A stretch of DNA of 64,000 nt. It comes from Actinomadura sp. K4S16 (GTDB taxonomy: Bacteria; Actinomycetota; Actinomycetes; Streptosporangiales; Streptosporangiaceae). Shown here in pieces: positions 57,790 through 64,000 of this stretch. The notes beneath the pieces are model-generated. The model saw only the letters and a program-made list of their open reading frames with translations, made no database searches and was not told where the DNA came from. Position numbers and translations under genes: made by a program. The stretch spans positions 62,001-126,000 of the forward strand of contig NZ_BDDE01000031.1 in the NCBI RefSeq assembly GCF_008327685.1, read 5' to 3'. The stretch's first letter is position 1; the number at the start of each line of letters is the position of its first letter.

Positions 57790-60269
57790 TGCGGGCCCCG
57801 CTTTCCTGGCTGCGCGAGTACGTCGAGCTCCCGGCCGGCGTCACGGGCCGGGCGCTGGCCGCCGAGCTGATCGCGGCGGGCCTGGAGGTCGAGACGGTCG
57901 AGCACGCCGGCGCCGACATCACCGGCACGCTCGTGGTCGGCGAGGTCCTGGCGATCGAGGAGCTGACCGGCTTCAAGAAGCCGATCCGCTACTGCCAGGT
58001 CGACGTCGGCGACGCCAACGGCACCGGGGAGCCGCAGAACATCATCTGCGGCGCCGCCAACTTCGCGGTCGGCGACCGCGTCGTGGTCATCCTGCCGGGC
58101 GGCGTGCTCCCCGGCGGGTTCGAGATCGGCGCCCGCAAGACCTACGGCCGGATGTCCGAGGGCATGATCTGCTCGGTGACCGAGCTCGGCATCGGCGACG
58201 ACCACAGCGGCATCCTCGTCCTGCCCCCGGACGCCCCGGTCGGCGCGGACGCGATCGAGCTGCTCGGGCTGCGCGACGACGTCCTCGACATCGCCGTCAC
58301 GCCCGACCGCGGCTACGCCCTGTCGATCCGGGGCATCGCCCGTGAGGCCGCCATCGCCTACGGGGTTCCGTTCAAGGACCCGGCTGACGTGGAACTGCCC
58401 GCGGAGGACGGTAAGGGGAGCCACCCGGCGAGCATCGGGGACCCGTCCGCGTGCGACCGGTTCGTGCTGCGCGAGGTGCGCGGCTTCGACCCGGACGCGC
58501 GGACCCCGATGTGGATGCAGGTGCGCCTGCACCGCGCGGGGATGCGGCCGGTGTCGCTGGCGGTCGACGTCACCAACTACCTGATGCTGGAGCTCGGGCA
58601 GCCGCTGCACGCGTTCGACCGGGGCAAGCTCACCGGCCCGATCGTCGTGCGCCGCGCCGCGCCCGGCGAGAAGCTGGAGACGCTCGACCACGTCAAGCGC
58701 ACCCTCGACCCCGACGACATCCTCATCACCGACGAGTCGGGGCCGATCTCGATGGCCGGCACGATGGGCGGGCTCGCCACCGAGATCGGCGACCGGTCGA
58801 GCGACATGGTGATCGAGGCCGCGCACTTCGACGCCATGGGCACCGCCCGGATGGCCCGCCGGCACCGCCTGCACAGCGAGGCGTCCCACCGGTTCGAGCG
58901 CGGCGTCGACCGCGAGCTGCCGCTGTACGCCTCCTACCGGGCGGTGCGGATGCTCGCCGAGCTCGGCGGCGCGGAGATCGTGCCCGGCGTCACCCACGCC
59001 GAGGCGCCGGTCGAGCGGGCCGCGGTGACGATGCCCGCCGGGCACCCGGACCGGGTGGCGGGCGTGACCTACGGCAGGGACGCCGTGGTCCGCCGCCTGG
59101 AGCAGGTCGGCTGCACGGTGGCCGGCGACGACGTGCTCACGGTGACGCCGCCGTCCTGGCGCCCCGACCTGACCGCGCCCAACGACCTCGCCGAAGAGGT
59201 CATCCGGCTGGAGGGGTACGAGGACATCCCGGCCCGGGCGCCGCGCCCGGCGGCGGGCAAGGGCCTGACCGCGCAGCAGCGGCTGCGCCGCCGGGTGGGC
59301 CGCGCTCTCGCCGGCGCCGGGTACGTGGAGGCGCTGGCCTTCCCGTTCGTCGCCGAGAAGGACCTGGACGGCCTCCAGCTCCCGGCGGACGACGCGCGGC
59401 GGCGGACGCTGCGCCTGGCGAACCCGATGTCGGAGGAGGAGCCGCTGCTGCGCACCACGCTGCTGCCGGGGCTGCTCAAGGTGCTGGCGCTCAACGTGGG
59501 GCGCGGCTTCGGCGACGCCGCGCTGTTCGAGGTCGGCGCGGTGTTCCGGCCGCGTCCGGACGCCCCGGAGCGCGCGCCGCGCCTCGCGGTCGACCGCGGT
59601 CCGACGGCGGAGGAGGTCGCCGGGCTGGAGGCCGCGCTGCCGGACCAGCCGCACCGGGTGGCGGTGGTGCTGTCCGGCGACCGCGAGCCGTCGGGCTGGT
59701 GGGGCGAGGGCCGTCCGGCGCTGTGGGCGGACGCGATCGAGGCGGCCCGCACGGTGGCCCGCGAGGTCGGCGTCGAGCTGGCGGTGAAGGCCGACCAGCA
59801 CGCGCCCTGGCACCCCGGCCGCTGCGCGGCGCTGTACGCGGGCGACACGCTGGTCGGGCACGCCGGTGAGCTGCACCCGCGCGTCACGAAGGCGTACGGG
59901 CTCCCCGCGCGGTCGTGCGCGATGGAGCTGGAGCTGCGCCGCCTGGGCGAGCCGGTGGCGGTCCGCGCGCCGCACGTGTCGTCCTACCCGGTCGCGATGC
60001 AGGACGTCGCGCTGGTCGTCGACTCGGGGACGCCCGCCGCGGAGGTCGAGTCGGCGCTGCGCGACGGCGCGGGCGAGCTGCTGGAGGCGATCCGGCTGTT
60101 CGACGTCTACACCGGCGAGCAGGTGGGCGAGGGCCGCAAGTCGCTGGCGTACTCGCTGCGGTTCCGCGCCCCCGACCGGACGCTCACGGCCGAGGAGGCG
60201 TCGCAGGCCCGCGACTCCGCCGTCGCCGCCGCGTCCGAGCGGACCGGAGCCGCCCTGCGCGGCGCCTGA
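57789..60269 (+). CDS. pheT: phenylalanyl-tRNA synthetase beta subunit
   Basis: 826 aa, ATG overlapping the pheS stop by one base (TGATG). Domain order: MRAPLSWLREYVELP, the OB-type tRNA-binding domain (LVVGEVLAIEELTGFKKPIRYCQVDVG), B3/4 editing domain with PMWMQVRLHRAGMRPVSLAVDVTNYLMLELGQPLHAFD, B5 (VIRLEGYEDIPARAP), catalytic-like core and the C-terminal ferredoxin-like anticodon-binding domain (VSSYPVAMQDVALVVDSGTPAAEVESAL). Clears Tyr mischarging and positions tRNA-Phe. Ends before a 20-bp hairpin terminator. Confidence 0.97.
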   Translation: MRAPLSWLREYVELPAGVTGRALAAELIAAGLEVETVEHAGADITGTLVVGEVLAIEELTGFKKPIRYCQVDVGDANGTGEPQNIICGAANFAVGDRVVVILPGGVLPGGFEIGARKTYGRMSEGMICSVTELGIGDDHSGILVLPPDAPVGADAIELLGLRDDVLDIAVTPDRGYALSIRGIAREAAIAYGVPFKDPADVELPAEDGKGSHPASIGDPSACDRFVLREVRGFDPDARTPMWMQVRLHRAGMRPVSLAVDVTNYLMLELGQPLHAFDRGKLTGPIVVRRAAPGEKLETLDHVKRTLDPDDILITDESGPISMAGTMGGLATEIGDRSSDMVIEAAHFDAMGTARMARRHRLHSEASHRFERGVDRELPLYASYRAVRMLAELGGAEIVPGVTHAEAPVERAAVTMPAGHPDRVAGVTYGRDAVVRRLEQVGCTVAGDDVLTVTPPSWRPDLTAPNDLAEEVIRLEGYEDIPARAPRPAAGKGLTAQQRLRRRVGRALAGAGYVEALAFPFVAEKDLDGLQLPADDARRRTLRLANPMSEEEPLLRTTLLPGLLKVLALNVGRGFGDAALFEVGAVFRPRPDAPERAPRLAVDRGPTAEEVAGLEAALPDQPHRVAVVLSGDREPSGWWGEGRPALWADAIEAARTVAREVGVELAVKADQHAPWHPGRCAALYAGDTLVGHAGELHPRVTKAYGLPARSCAMELELRRLGEPVAVRAPHVSSYPVAMQDVALVVDSGTPAAEVESALRDGAGELLEAIRLFDVYTGEQVGEGRKSLAYSLRFRAPDRTLTAEEASQARDSAVAAASERTGAALRGA

Positions 60270-60274
60270 CGGAT

Positions 60275-60319
60275 CGCGGGCGTGCCCCGGACCCGGCGCG
60301 GGTCCGGGGCACGCCCGCG
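60275..60319 (+). terminator. 20-bp terminator between pheT and the ABC operon
   Basis: Perfect 20-bp stem, 60275-60294 with 60300-60319, loop GGCGC, starting six bases after the pheT stop codon and ending three bases before the end of the minus-strand permease gene. It should end both convergent transcripts. Confidence 0.85.
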
Positions 60320-60321
60320 TC

Positions 60322-61116
60322 TCAGCCCGCGTGGCGGAGGCTCCCGTCGCGGCGGCCCGCGGAGACGAGCCGGTCCATCGAGACGGCCGCGACCGCGTAC
60401 CAGCCGGCGCCCACCAGCGCCTCGATCCCGAGGAGCCCCAGGACGCGGCCGAGCGGCGCGCCGTCGAGGATGCCGCGCACCGCCTCCAGCCCGTGCACCA
60501 CCGGCAGCACCTGCACCGCGATCCGCAGCGGGCCGGGCCAGAACTCCACCGGGACGTTCACACCGCCGAACGTCATGACGATCCCGTAGGCGAAGTTCAG
60601 CACCAGCCATTCGACGCCTCGCAGCCGCAATGCGATGCCGGCGAGCGCGCAGCCGTATCCGTAGCTGCCGGCGAGGATCAGCACGATGACCGGGATCGCG
60701 TACGCGGCGCGCGGCCAGGGCAGCGGGGCGCCGAGCAGCGGCGGCAGGACGACCCAGGCGACGAGCGAGCTGGTCAGCCCTGTCACCGTCCACTGCAGGC
60801 CGCGCCCCAGGTACACGGGCAGGTGCCCGGAGGGTGCGATGGCCAGCAGCGGCAGCGTCCCCATGGCCCGTTCCCCGGCCAGCGAGATCACCACGATGGT
60901 GGACTCCAGGCAGGCCAGCACGACGATGTTGCCGACGAGCACGTACCGCATGGTGTCCTCGTCGCCGACGTAGCGGCCCAGCAGCGCGTAGAACGCGGCC
61001 TGGCACAGCAGCCGCACCAGCCATCCGAACGTCCACGTCTTCCACGTGTAGACGGCCCTCATCTCGGCGAACCCCAGGATCAGCGACTCCCGGGCGATCC
61101 GCAGCGCGTGCCTCAT
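60322..61116 (-). CDS. ABC-2 type permease, second subunit
   Basis: 264 aa membrane protein, ATG overlapping the stop of the upstream permease (ATGA). Six hydrophobic segments; the body has TLPLLAIAPSGHLPVYLGRGLQWTVTGLTSSLVAW, GYGCALAGIALRLRGVEWLVLNFAYGIVMTFGGVNVPVEFWPGPLRIAVQVLPVVHGLEAVRGIL, the layout of ABC-2/DrrB-type exporter permeases where the last motif marks the family 'loop before the final helix'. It forms a transporter with the products of 61113-61880 and 61877-62824. Confidence 0.85.
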   Translation of the reverse strand: MRHALRIARESLILGFAEMRAVYTWKTWTFGWLVRLLCQAAFYALLGRYVGDEDTMRYVLVGNIVVLACLESTIVVISLAGERAMGTLPLLAIAPSGHLPVYLGRGLQWTVTGLTSSLVAWVVLPPLLGAPLPWPRAAYAIPVIVLILAGSYGYGCALAGIALRLRGVEWLVLNFAYGIVMTFGGVNVPVEFWPGPLRIAVQVLPVVHGLEAVRGILDGAPLGRVLGLLGIEALVGAGWYAVAAVSMDRLVSAGRRDGSLRHAG

Positions 61117-61880
61117 GCGAAGCCCACCGTCCCCTCCCGCCGGGTCCGGTCCACGTAGTGCCGGGTCAGCCACAGGCCCGCCGCCATCGCCGCCGCGCCC
61201 AGCGCGAGGATCGCGGCGACCGACCAGGGCCAGCCGCCCGCGTCGCCCCGGACCGCGCCGCGCAGGAGATCGGCGCTCCACGACAGGAAGACCGCCCGGC
61301 TGAGCGGGTGCAGCCAGCCGGGCAGCGCCGCGACCGGCACGAGGATGCCGCCGAGGATGTAGAAGGGGTAGCCGAGGGAGTTCTGCAGGACCTCCCGGGC
61401 CCGCGACATCACGAAGACGGCGGACATGAGGGTCGCGGTCCCGATCGTCGCGAGGCAGGTGACCGCGACCGCGAGCAGGAACAGCGCCGGGTCGGCGACC
61501 GTCAGCACCCGCCCGAACCCGAGGGCGGCCACCAGCCAGGACTCGGCGAACGCGGCCCCGCCGACGAGCACGACCGCCGCGACCCGCCCGGCCACCACCA
61601 GCGCGAGCGGGACGGGCGCGGTGAGCAGCGCGGGCATGCGCCCGGCCCAGCGGTCCTCGGCCACGATGCGCCCGGCGTAGTCGAGGGCGGCGACCCACAG
61701 CCCGATCAGCCCGGGCGCCAGCACGGCGTTGGCCGTGACGTCCGGGCGGTGCGCCGTCAGCGCCAGCATGGTCGTCGTCTGCATCGGCACGATGAGCAGG
61801 ATGAGGGCGTGCTCCGGGCCGCGCCGCGACAGCGCCGCCTGGAGCGCGACGGCGTGCCACACCGCGCGGAGCGCGCTCAT
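61113..61880 (-). CDS. ABC-2 type permease, first subunit
   Basis: 255 aa, ATG inside the ATPase gene stop (ATGA). Hydrophobic segments as in ABC-2 permeases: ALILLIVPMQTTTMLALTAH, LIGLWVAALDYAGRIVAEDRWAGRMPALLTAPVPL, LLAVAVTCLATIGTATLMSAVFVMSRAREVLQNSLGYPFYILGGILVPVAALPGWLHPLSRAVFL. The loop NSLGYPFYILGGILVPVAALP is the family's conserved motif. Two distinct permeases with one ATPase suggest a heterodimeric exporter for a lipid, peptide or drug-like molecule; the substrate is unknown. Confidence 0.87.
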   Translation of the reverse strand: MSALRAVWHAVALQAALSRRGPEHALILLIVPMQTTTMLALTAHRPDVTANAVLAPGLIGLWVAALDYAGRIVAEDRWAGRMPALLTAPVPLALVVAGRVAAVVLVGGAAFAESWLVAALGFGRVLTVADPALFLLAVAVTCLATIGTATLMSAVFVMSRAREVLQNSLGYPFYILGGILVPVAALPGWLHPLSRAVFLSWSADLLRGAVRGDAGGWPWSVAAILALGAAAMAAGLWLTRHYVDRTRREGTVGFA

Positions 61881-62824
61881 ACCCGCATCCCCCGGTCGCC
61901 GACCGCGCGCAGGTAGACCTCTTCGAGGGTCGGCCGGCCGCGCCGCGCGGTGAGCACGTCGCGCTCCAGCAGCCAGGCCAGGACGCGGCGGGTGCCGTCC
62001 CGGTCCGCGGTGTGGGCGCGCCACGCCTCGCCGTCGCGGTGCTCGACGTCCGTGACATCCGGCAGGTCCGCGAGGGCTCCGGCGAGTGCGGCGTCGGGGT
62101 GGGTGAAGTCGACGCACTCGCGGTCGCCGAGGAACCGGCCGATCCCGGCGGGGTCGCCGGTCAGCAGCATCCGGCCGCGGTCGATGAGCGTGACCCGGTC
62201 GCAGAGCGCCGCGGCCTCGTCCATGTCGTGGGTGGCCAGCAGGAACGTGCGGCCCTCGGCGCGCAGGTCGAGCACGAGCCGGCGGAACGCGCCGGCGGCG
62301 ACGGGGTCGAGCCCCGAGGTCGGCTCGTCCAGGAACAGCACGCGCGGCTCGTGCAGCAGCCCCCGCGCCAGGTGGAGCCGCTGGCGCATCCCGCGCGAGA
62401 ACCTCTCCACGGGGTCGTCGGCCCGCTCGGCCAGCCCGACGCGCTCCAGCAGCGCGGCGGCGCGCCGGCGGGACGTCCGGGAGTCCAGCTTGTGGAGCGC
62501 GCCCCAGAACAGCAGGTTCCGGCGGGCGCTCAGCCGGTCGTAGAGGCCGCGGTCGCCGCCGAGCACGAGCCCGACCAGCGCCCGGACGGCGCGGGTGTCG
62601 GTCACGACGTCGTGGCCGAGGATCCGCGCCGAGCCGCCCGACGGCAGCAGCACGGTGGAGAGGATCTCGACGAGGGTGGTCTTGCCCGCGCCGTTCGGCC
62701 CGAGCAGCCCGTGGATCTCGTTCTGCGCGACGGTCAGGGTCAGGTCGTCCAGCGCGACGACGGGGTCCCGGCGCTTGCGCGCGTAGGTGCGGCGCAGGCG
62801 GGAGGTGTGCACGGCGGCTTCCAT
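61877..62824 (-). CDS. ABC transporter ATP-binding protein (DrrA-type)
   Basis: 315 aa, ATG start. Walker A LLGPNGAGKTTLVEIL (residues 41-55), Q-loop replaced by a GGDRGLYDRLSARRNL region typical of drug/lipid exporters of the DRI family, signature RFSRGMRQRLHLARGLL, Walker B RVLFLDEPTSGLDP and the switch His in LATHDMDEA. The C-terminal ~90 residues (DRECVDFTHPDAALAGALADLPDVTD onward) form the extra domain of exporter ATPases. Powers the two permeases encoded next. The start lies about 36-53 bases from an ATAAGG-N5-CCTTAT palindrome. Confidence 0.93.
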   Translation of the reverse strand: MEAAVHTSRLRRTYARKRRDPVVALDDLTLTVAQNEIHGLLGPNGAGKTTLVEILSTVLLPSGGSARILGHDVVTDTRAVRALVGLVLGGDRGLYDRLSARRNLLFWGALHKLDSRTSRRRAAALLERVGLAERADDPVERFSRGMRQRLHLARGLLHEPRVLFLDEPTSGLDPVAAGAFRRLVLDLRAEGRTFLLATHDMDEAAALCDRVTLIDRGRMLLTGDPAGIGRFLGDRECVDFTHPDAALAGALADLPDVTDVEHRDGEAWRAHTADRDGTRRVLAWLLERDVLTARRGRPTLEEVYLRAVGDRGMRV

Positions 62825-62840
62825 GCTCCGACGCTCGCCG

Positions 62841-62876
62841 TAAGGCGTGCCCGCGGGCCATAAGGAGGCGCCTTAT
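62841..62876 (-). promoter_or_regulatory. candidate operator ahead of the ABC operon
   Basis: A perfect inverted repeat ATAAGG-AGGCG-CCTTAT (62860-62876) with a further half-site TAAGGCG at 62841-62847, all in the 68-base gap between the LuxR-type regulator gene and the ATPase gene. Direct and inverted copies of the same hexamer upstream of an operon suggest regulator binding. Confidence 0.4.
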
Positions 62877-62892
62877 CCGCGCGGCCGCCGGC

Positions 62893-64000
62893 CTAGGCCA
62901 GGCCGCGGTCGCGGGCGGCGGCGGCCGCCTCGCCGCGGGACGCGACCCCGAGCTTGGCGAGGATGTTGGAGACGTGGACGCTCGCGGTCTTGGGAGAGAT
63001 GACCAGTTCCTCGGCGATCTCCCGGTTGGAGCGCCCGCGCGCCAGCAGCCGGACCACCTCCGACTCGCGGGCGGTGAGCGGGCCGCCGGACTGGCCCGCC
63101 AGGCCAGCGCGGCGGGCGCGTTCGGAGATGCGCCGGGCCAGCGGCGCCGCGCCGAGGTCGGCGGCGATCCCGGCGGCGCGGTGGAACCGTGCGGCGGCCG
63201 CCGTCCGGTCCCCGGCCGCGAGGTCGGCGCAGGCGGCGTCGAACAGCGCGCCGGCCAGCGGGTACGGCTGCTTCAGCCGTTCCCAGGCGTCGACCACCCA
63301 GTCCCAGGGGGCGGTGCCTTCGGTCAGGGCGGCCACCGCCGCCTGGTGGGCCGCCTCGACCGGGGTGGCGGCGGGCAGCCGCGCGGCGACCTCGGCCACC
63401 CGGGGAAGCGACGGTCCGCCGGCGCGGGCGGCGGCCTCCAGCAGCGGCCAGGCGTAGCAGGGCTGGACGGTCAGGCGCGGATGGCGCAGGACGGCGTCGG
63501 CGGTCGCACGGGCCGCCGGCCGGTCGTCCTCCGCCAGCCGCCACTCGATGACCATCTGGGCCAGCGGCAGCGTGGTCTGGGGGAACCCGGCGTCGAGCGG
63601 CAGGGCCAGGACTTGCGGATCGGGTTCCGGGCCCGCTCCGCGGGCGGCCAGCAGCGCGGTGCGCCAGATCATCATCTGCACGCGGAAGGCGGGGCCGTGG
63701 TGGCGGGCCAGCCGCCGCCGGAGCATGCCGGCCGCCTCGTCCCAGCGGCCGAGGCGGTACAGCGCCTCCACCTCGTTGACGGCCAGGGGCAGCCCCGCGC
63801 TGTGCGCCAGGCCCGCCTCCTCCGCGGCGGCGACGCCCTCGGCGACCGACGCCAGCGCGTCGGCGAGGCGGCCGGCGTTGAGGTGGCAGTGCGCCAGGAA
63901 GTTCAGGGCCCGGACGCGCACGCGCGCAGGGAGGCCGCGCCGCCGGAGCCGCTCCAGGGACGTGATGTCGCCGTCGCCGTCCCACGCCGCGGCGGCCGCG
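62893..64000 (-). CDS. LuxR-family transcriptional regulator, 5' part outside the window
   Basis: The frame is open to the right edge, so the first residues are missing; an internal ATG at 63921 is not the true start. The visible ~369 residues are a long helical (TPR/MalT-like) region, for example NAGRLADALASVAEGVAAAEEAGLAHSAGL and RGLPARVRVRALNFLAHCHLNAGRL, followed by the LuxR helix-turn-helix at the C-terminus: LTARESEVVRLLARGRSNREIAEELVISPKTASVHVSNILAKLGVASRGEA. This is the plan of LAL/MalT regulators, whose N-terminal ATPase would lie beyond the window. It is directly upstream of the ABC exporter operon on the same strand and likely controls it. Confidence 0.85.
   Translation of the reverse strand, partial: AAAAAWDGDGDITSLERLRRRGLPARVRVRALNFLAHCHLNAGRLADALASVAEGVAAAEEAGLAHSAGLPLAVNEVEALYRLGRWDEAAGMLRRRLARHHGPAFRVQMMIWRTALLAARGAGPEPDPQVLALPLDAGFPQTTLPLAQMVIEWRLAEDDRPAARATADAVLRHPRLTVQPCYAWPLLEAAARAGGPSLPRVAEVAARLPAATPVEAAHQAAVAALTEGTAPWDWVVDAWERLKQPYPLAGALFDAACADLAAGDRTAAAARFHRAAGIAADLGAAPLARRISERARRAGLAGQSGGPLTARESEVVRLLARGRSNREIAEELVISPKTASVHVSNILAKLGVASRGEAAAAARDRGLA

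Overview
This 64 kb window is high-GC actinobacterial chromosome. Several features point that way: GTG and TTG starts are common, genes are chained by ATGA/GTGA overlaps, and phosphatidylinositol mannoside genes (pgsA, patA, pimA) sit beside thrS. The gene order is thrS-HIT-pgsA-patA-pimA ... pdxS-pdxT-yebC ... ruvCAB-yajC-secDF-apt-relA-ppi-MBL-hisS-aspS ... rarA-alaS-ruvX-mltG-aroE. This closely follows the block known from Mycobacterium tuberculosis (about Rv2614c down to Rv2552c) and Streptomyces. The lineage is probably Streptosporangiales/Thermomonosporaceae (Actinomadura-like), but that is inference from general appearance, not a database match. No rRNA, tRNA, CRISPR, prophage or insertion sequence was seen.

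Layout. 1-5332: end of an oxidoreductase, a NarL-type two-component pair, a cysteine dioxygenase preceded by a short Cys-containing leader peptide, a methyltransferase and a sugar transporter. 5333-16733: thrS behind a Thr-codon leader peptide and a strong hairpin, a secreted protein, an Asp23-like protein, an AP4A-phosphorylase-like HIT protein, a Tat-exported deacetylase, EF-G2, then the pgsA-patA-pimA operon. 16906-31828: a DUF3048 lipoprotein, PLP synthase (pdxS/pdxT split by a small gene), yebC, an Eis-like acetyltransferase, ruvC-ruvA-mini-ORF-ruvB, yajC-secD-secF-apt and relA. 31891-37957: aspS-hisS-MBL on the minus strand, a cyclophilin and a DUF349 protein. 38001-40485: a small accessory group (DinB-like, DUF305, DUF3105, small membrane protein). 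40614-48037: rarA, two small membrane proteins, alaS-ruvX-mltG-aroE.

48044-51740 is an accessory cassette (alpha/alpha-toroid cyclase-like membrane protein, HIT protein, PfkB-like kinase, variant Nudix). It separates the aroE end of the first housekeeping block from a second one: infC (AUC start, long structured leader), rpmI, rplT, a SpoU methyltransferase, a STAS protein, a PAS-histidine kinase and pheST. 60322-64000: an overlapping three-gene ABC exporter operon behind the 3' part of a LuxR-type regulator gene.

The most interesting signals are regulatory or repeat-related. The thrS and cysteine-dioxygenase leader peptides may both be translated from leaderless transcripts. A tandemly duplicated 37-codon mini-ORF is wedged between ruvA and ruvB by ATGA overlaps, and its G-rich repeat recurs inside the MBL hydrolase gene. 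infC has an AUC start behind a U-tailed attenuator-like hairpin. The four-gene cassette at 48-51.7 kb looks like a nucleotide/sugar-processing unit of unknown purpose.
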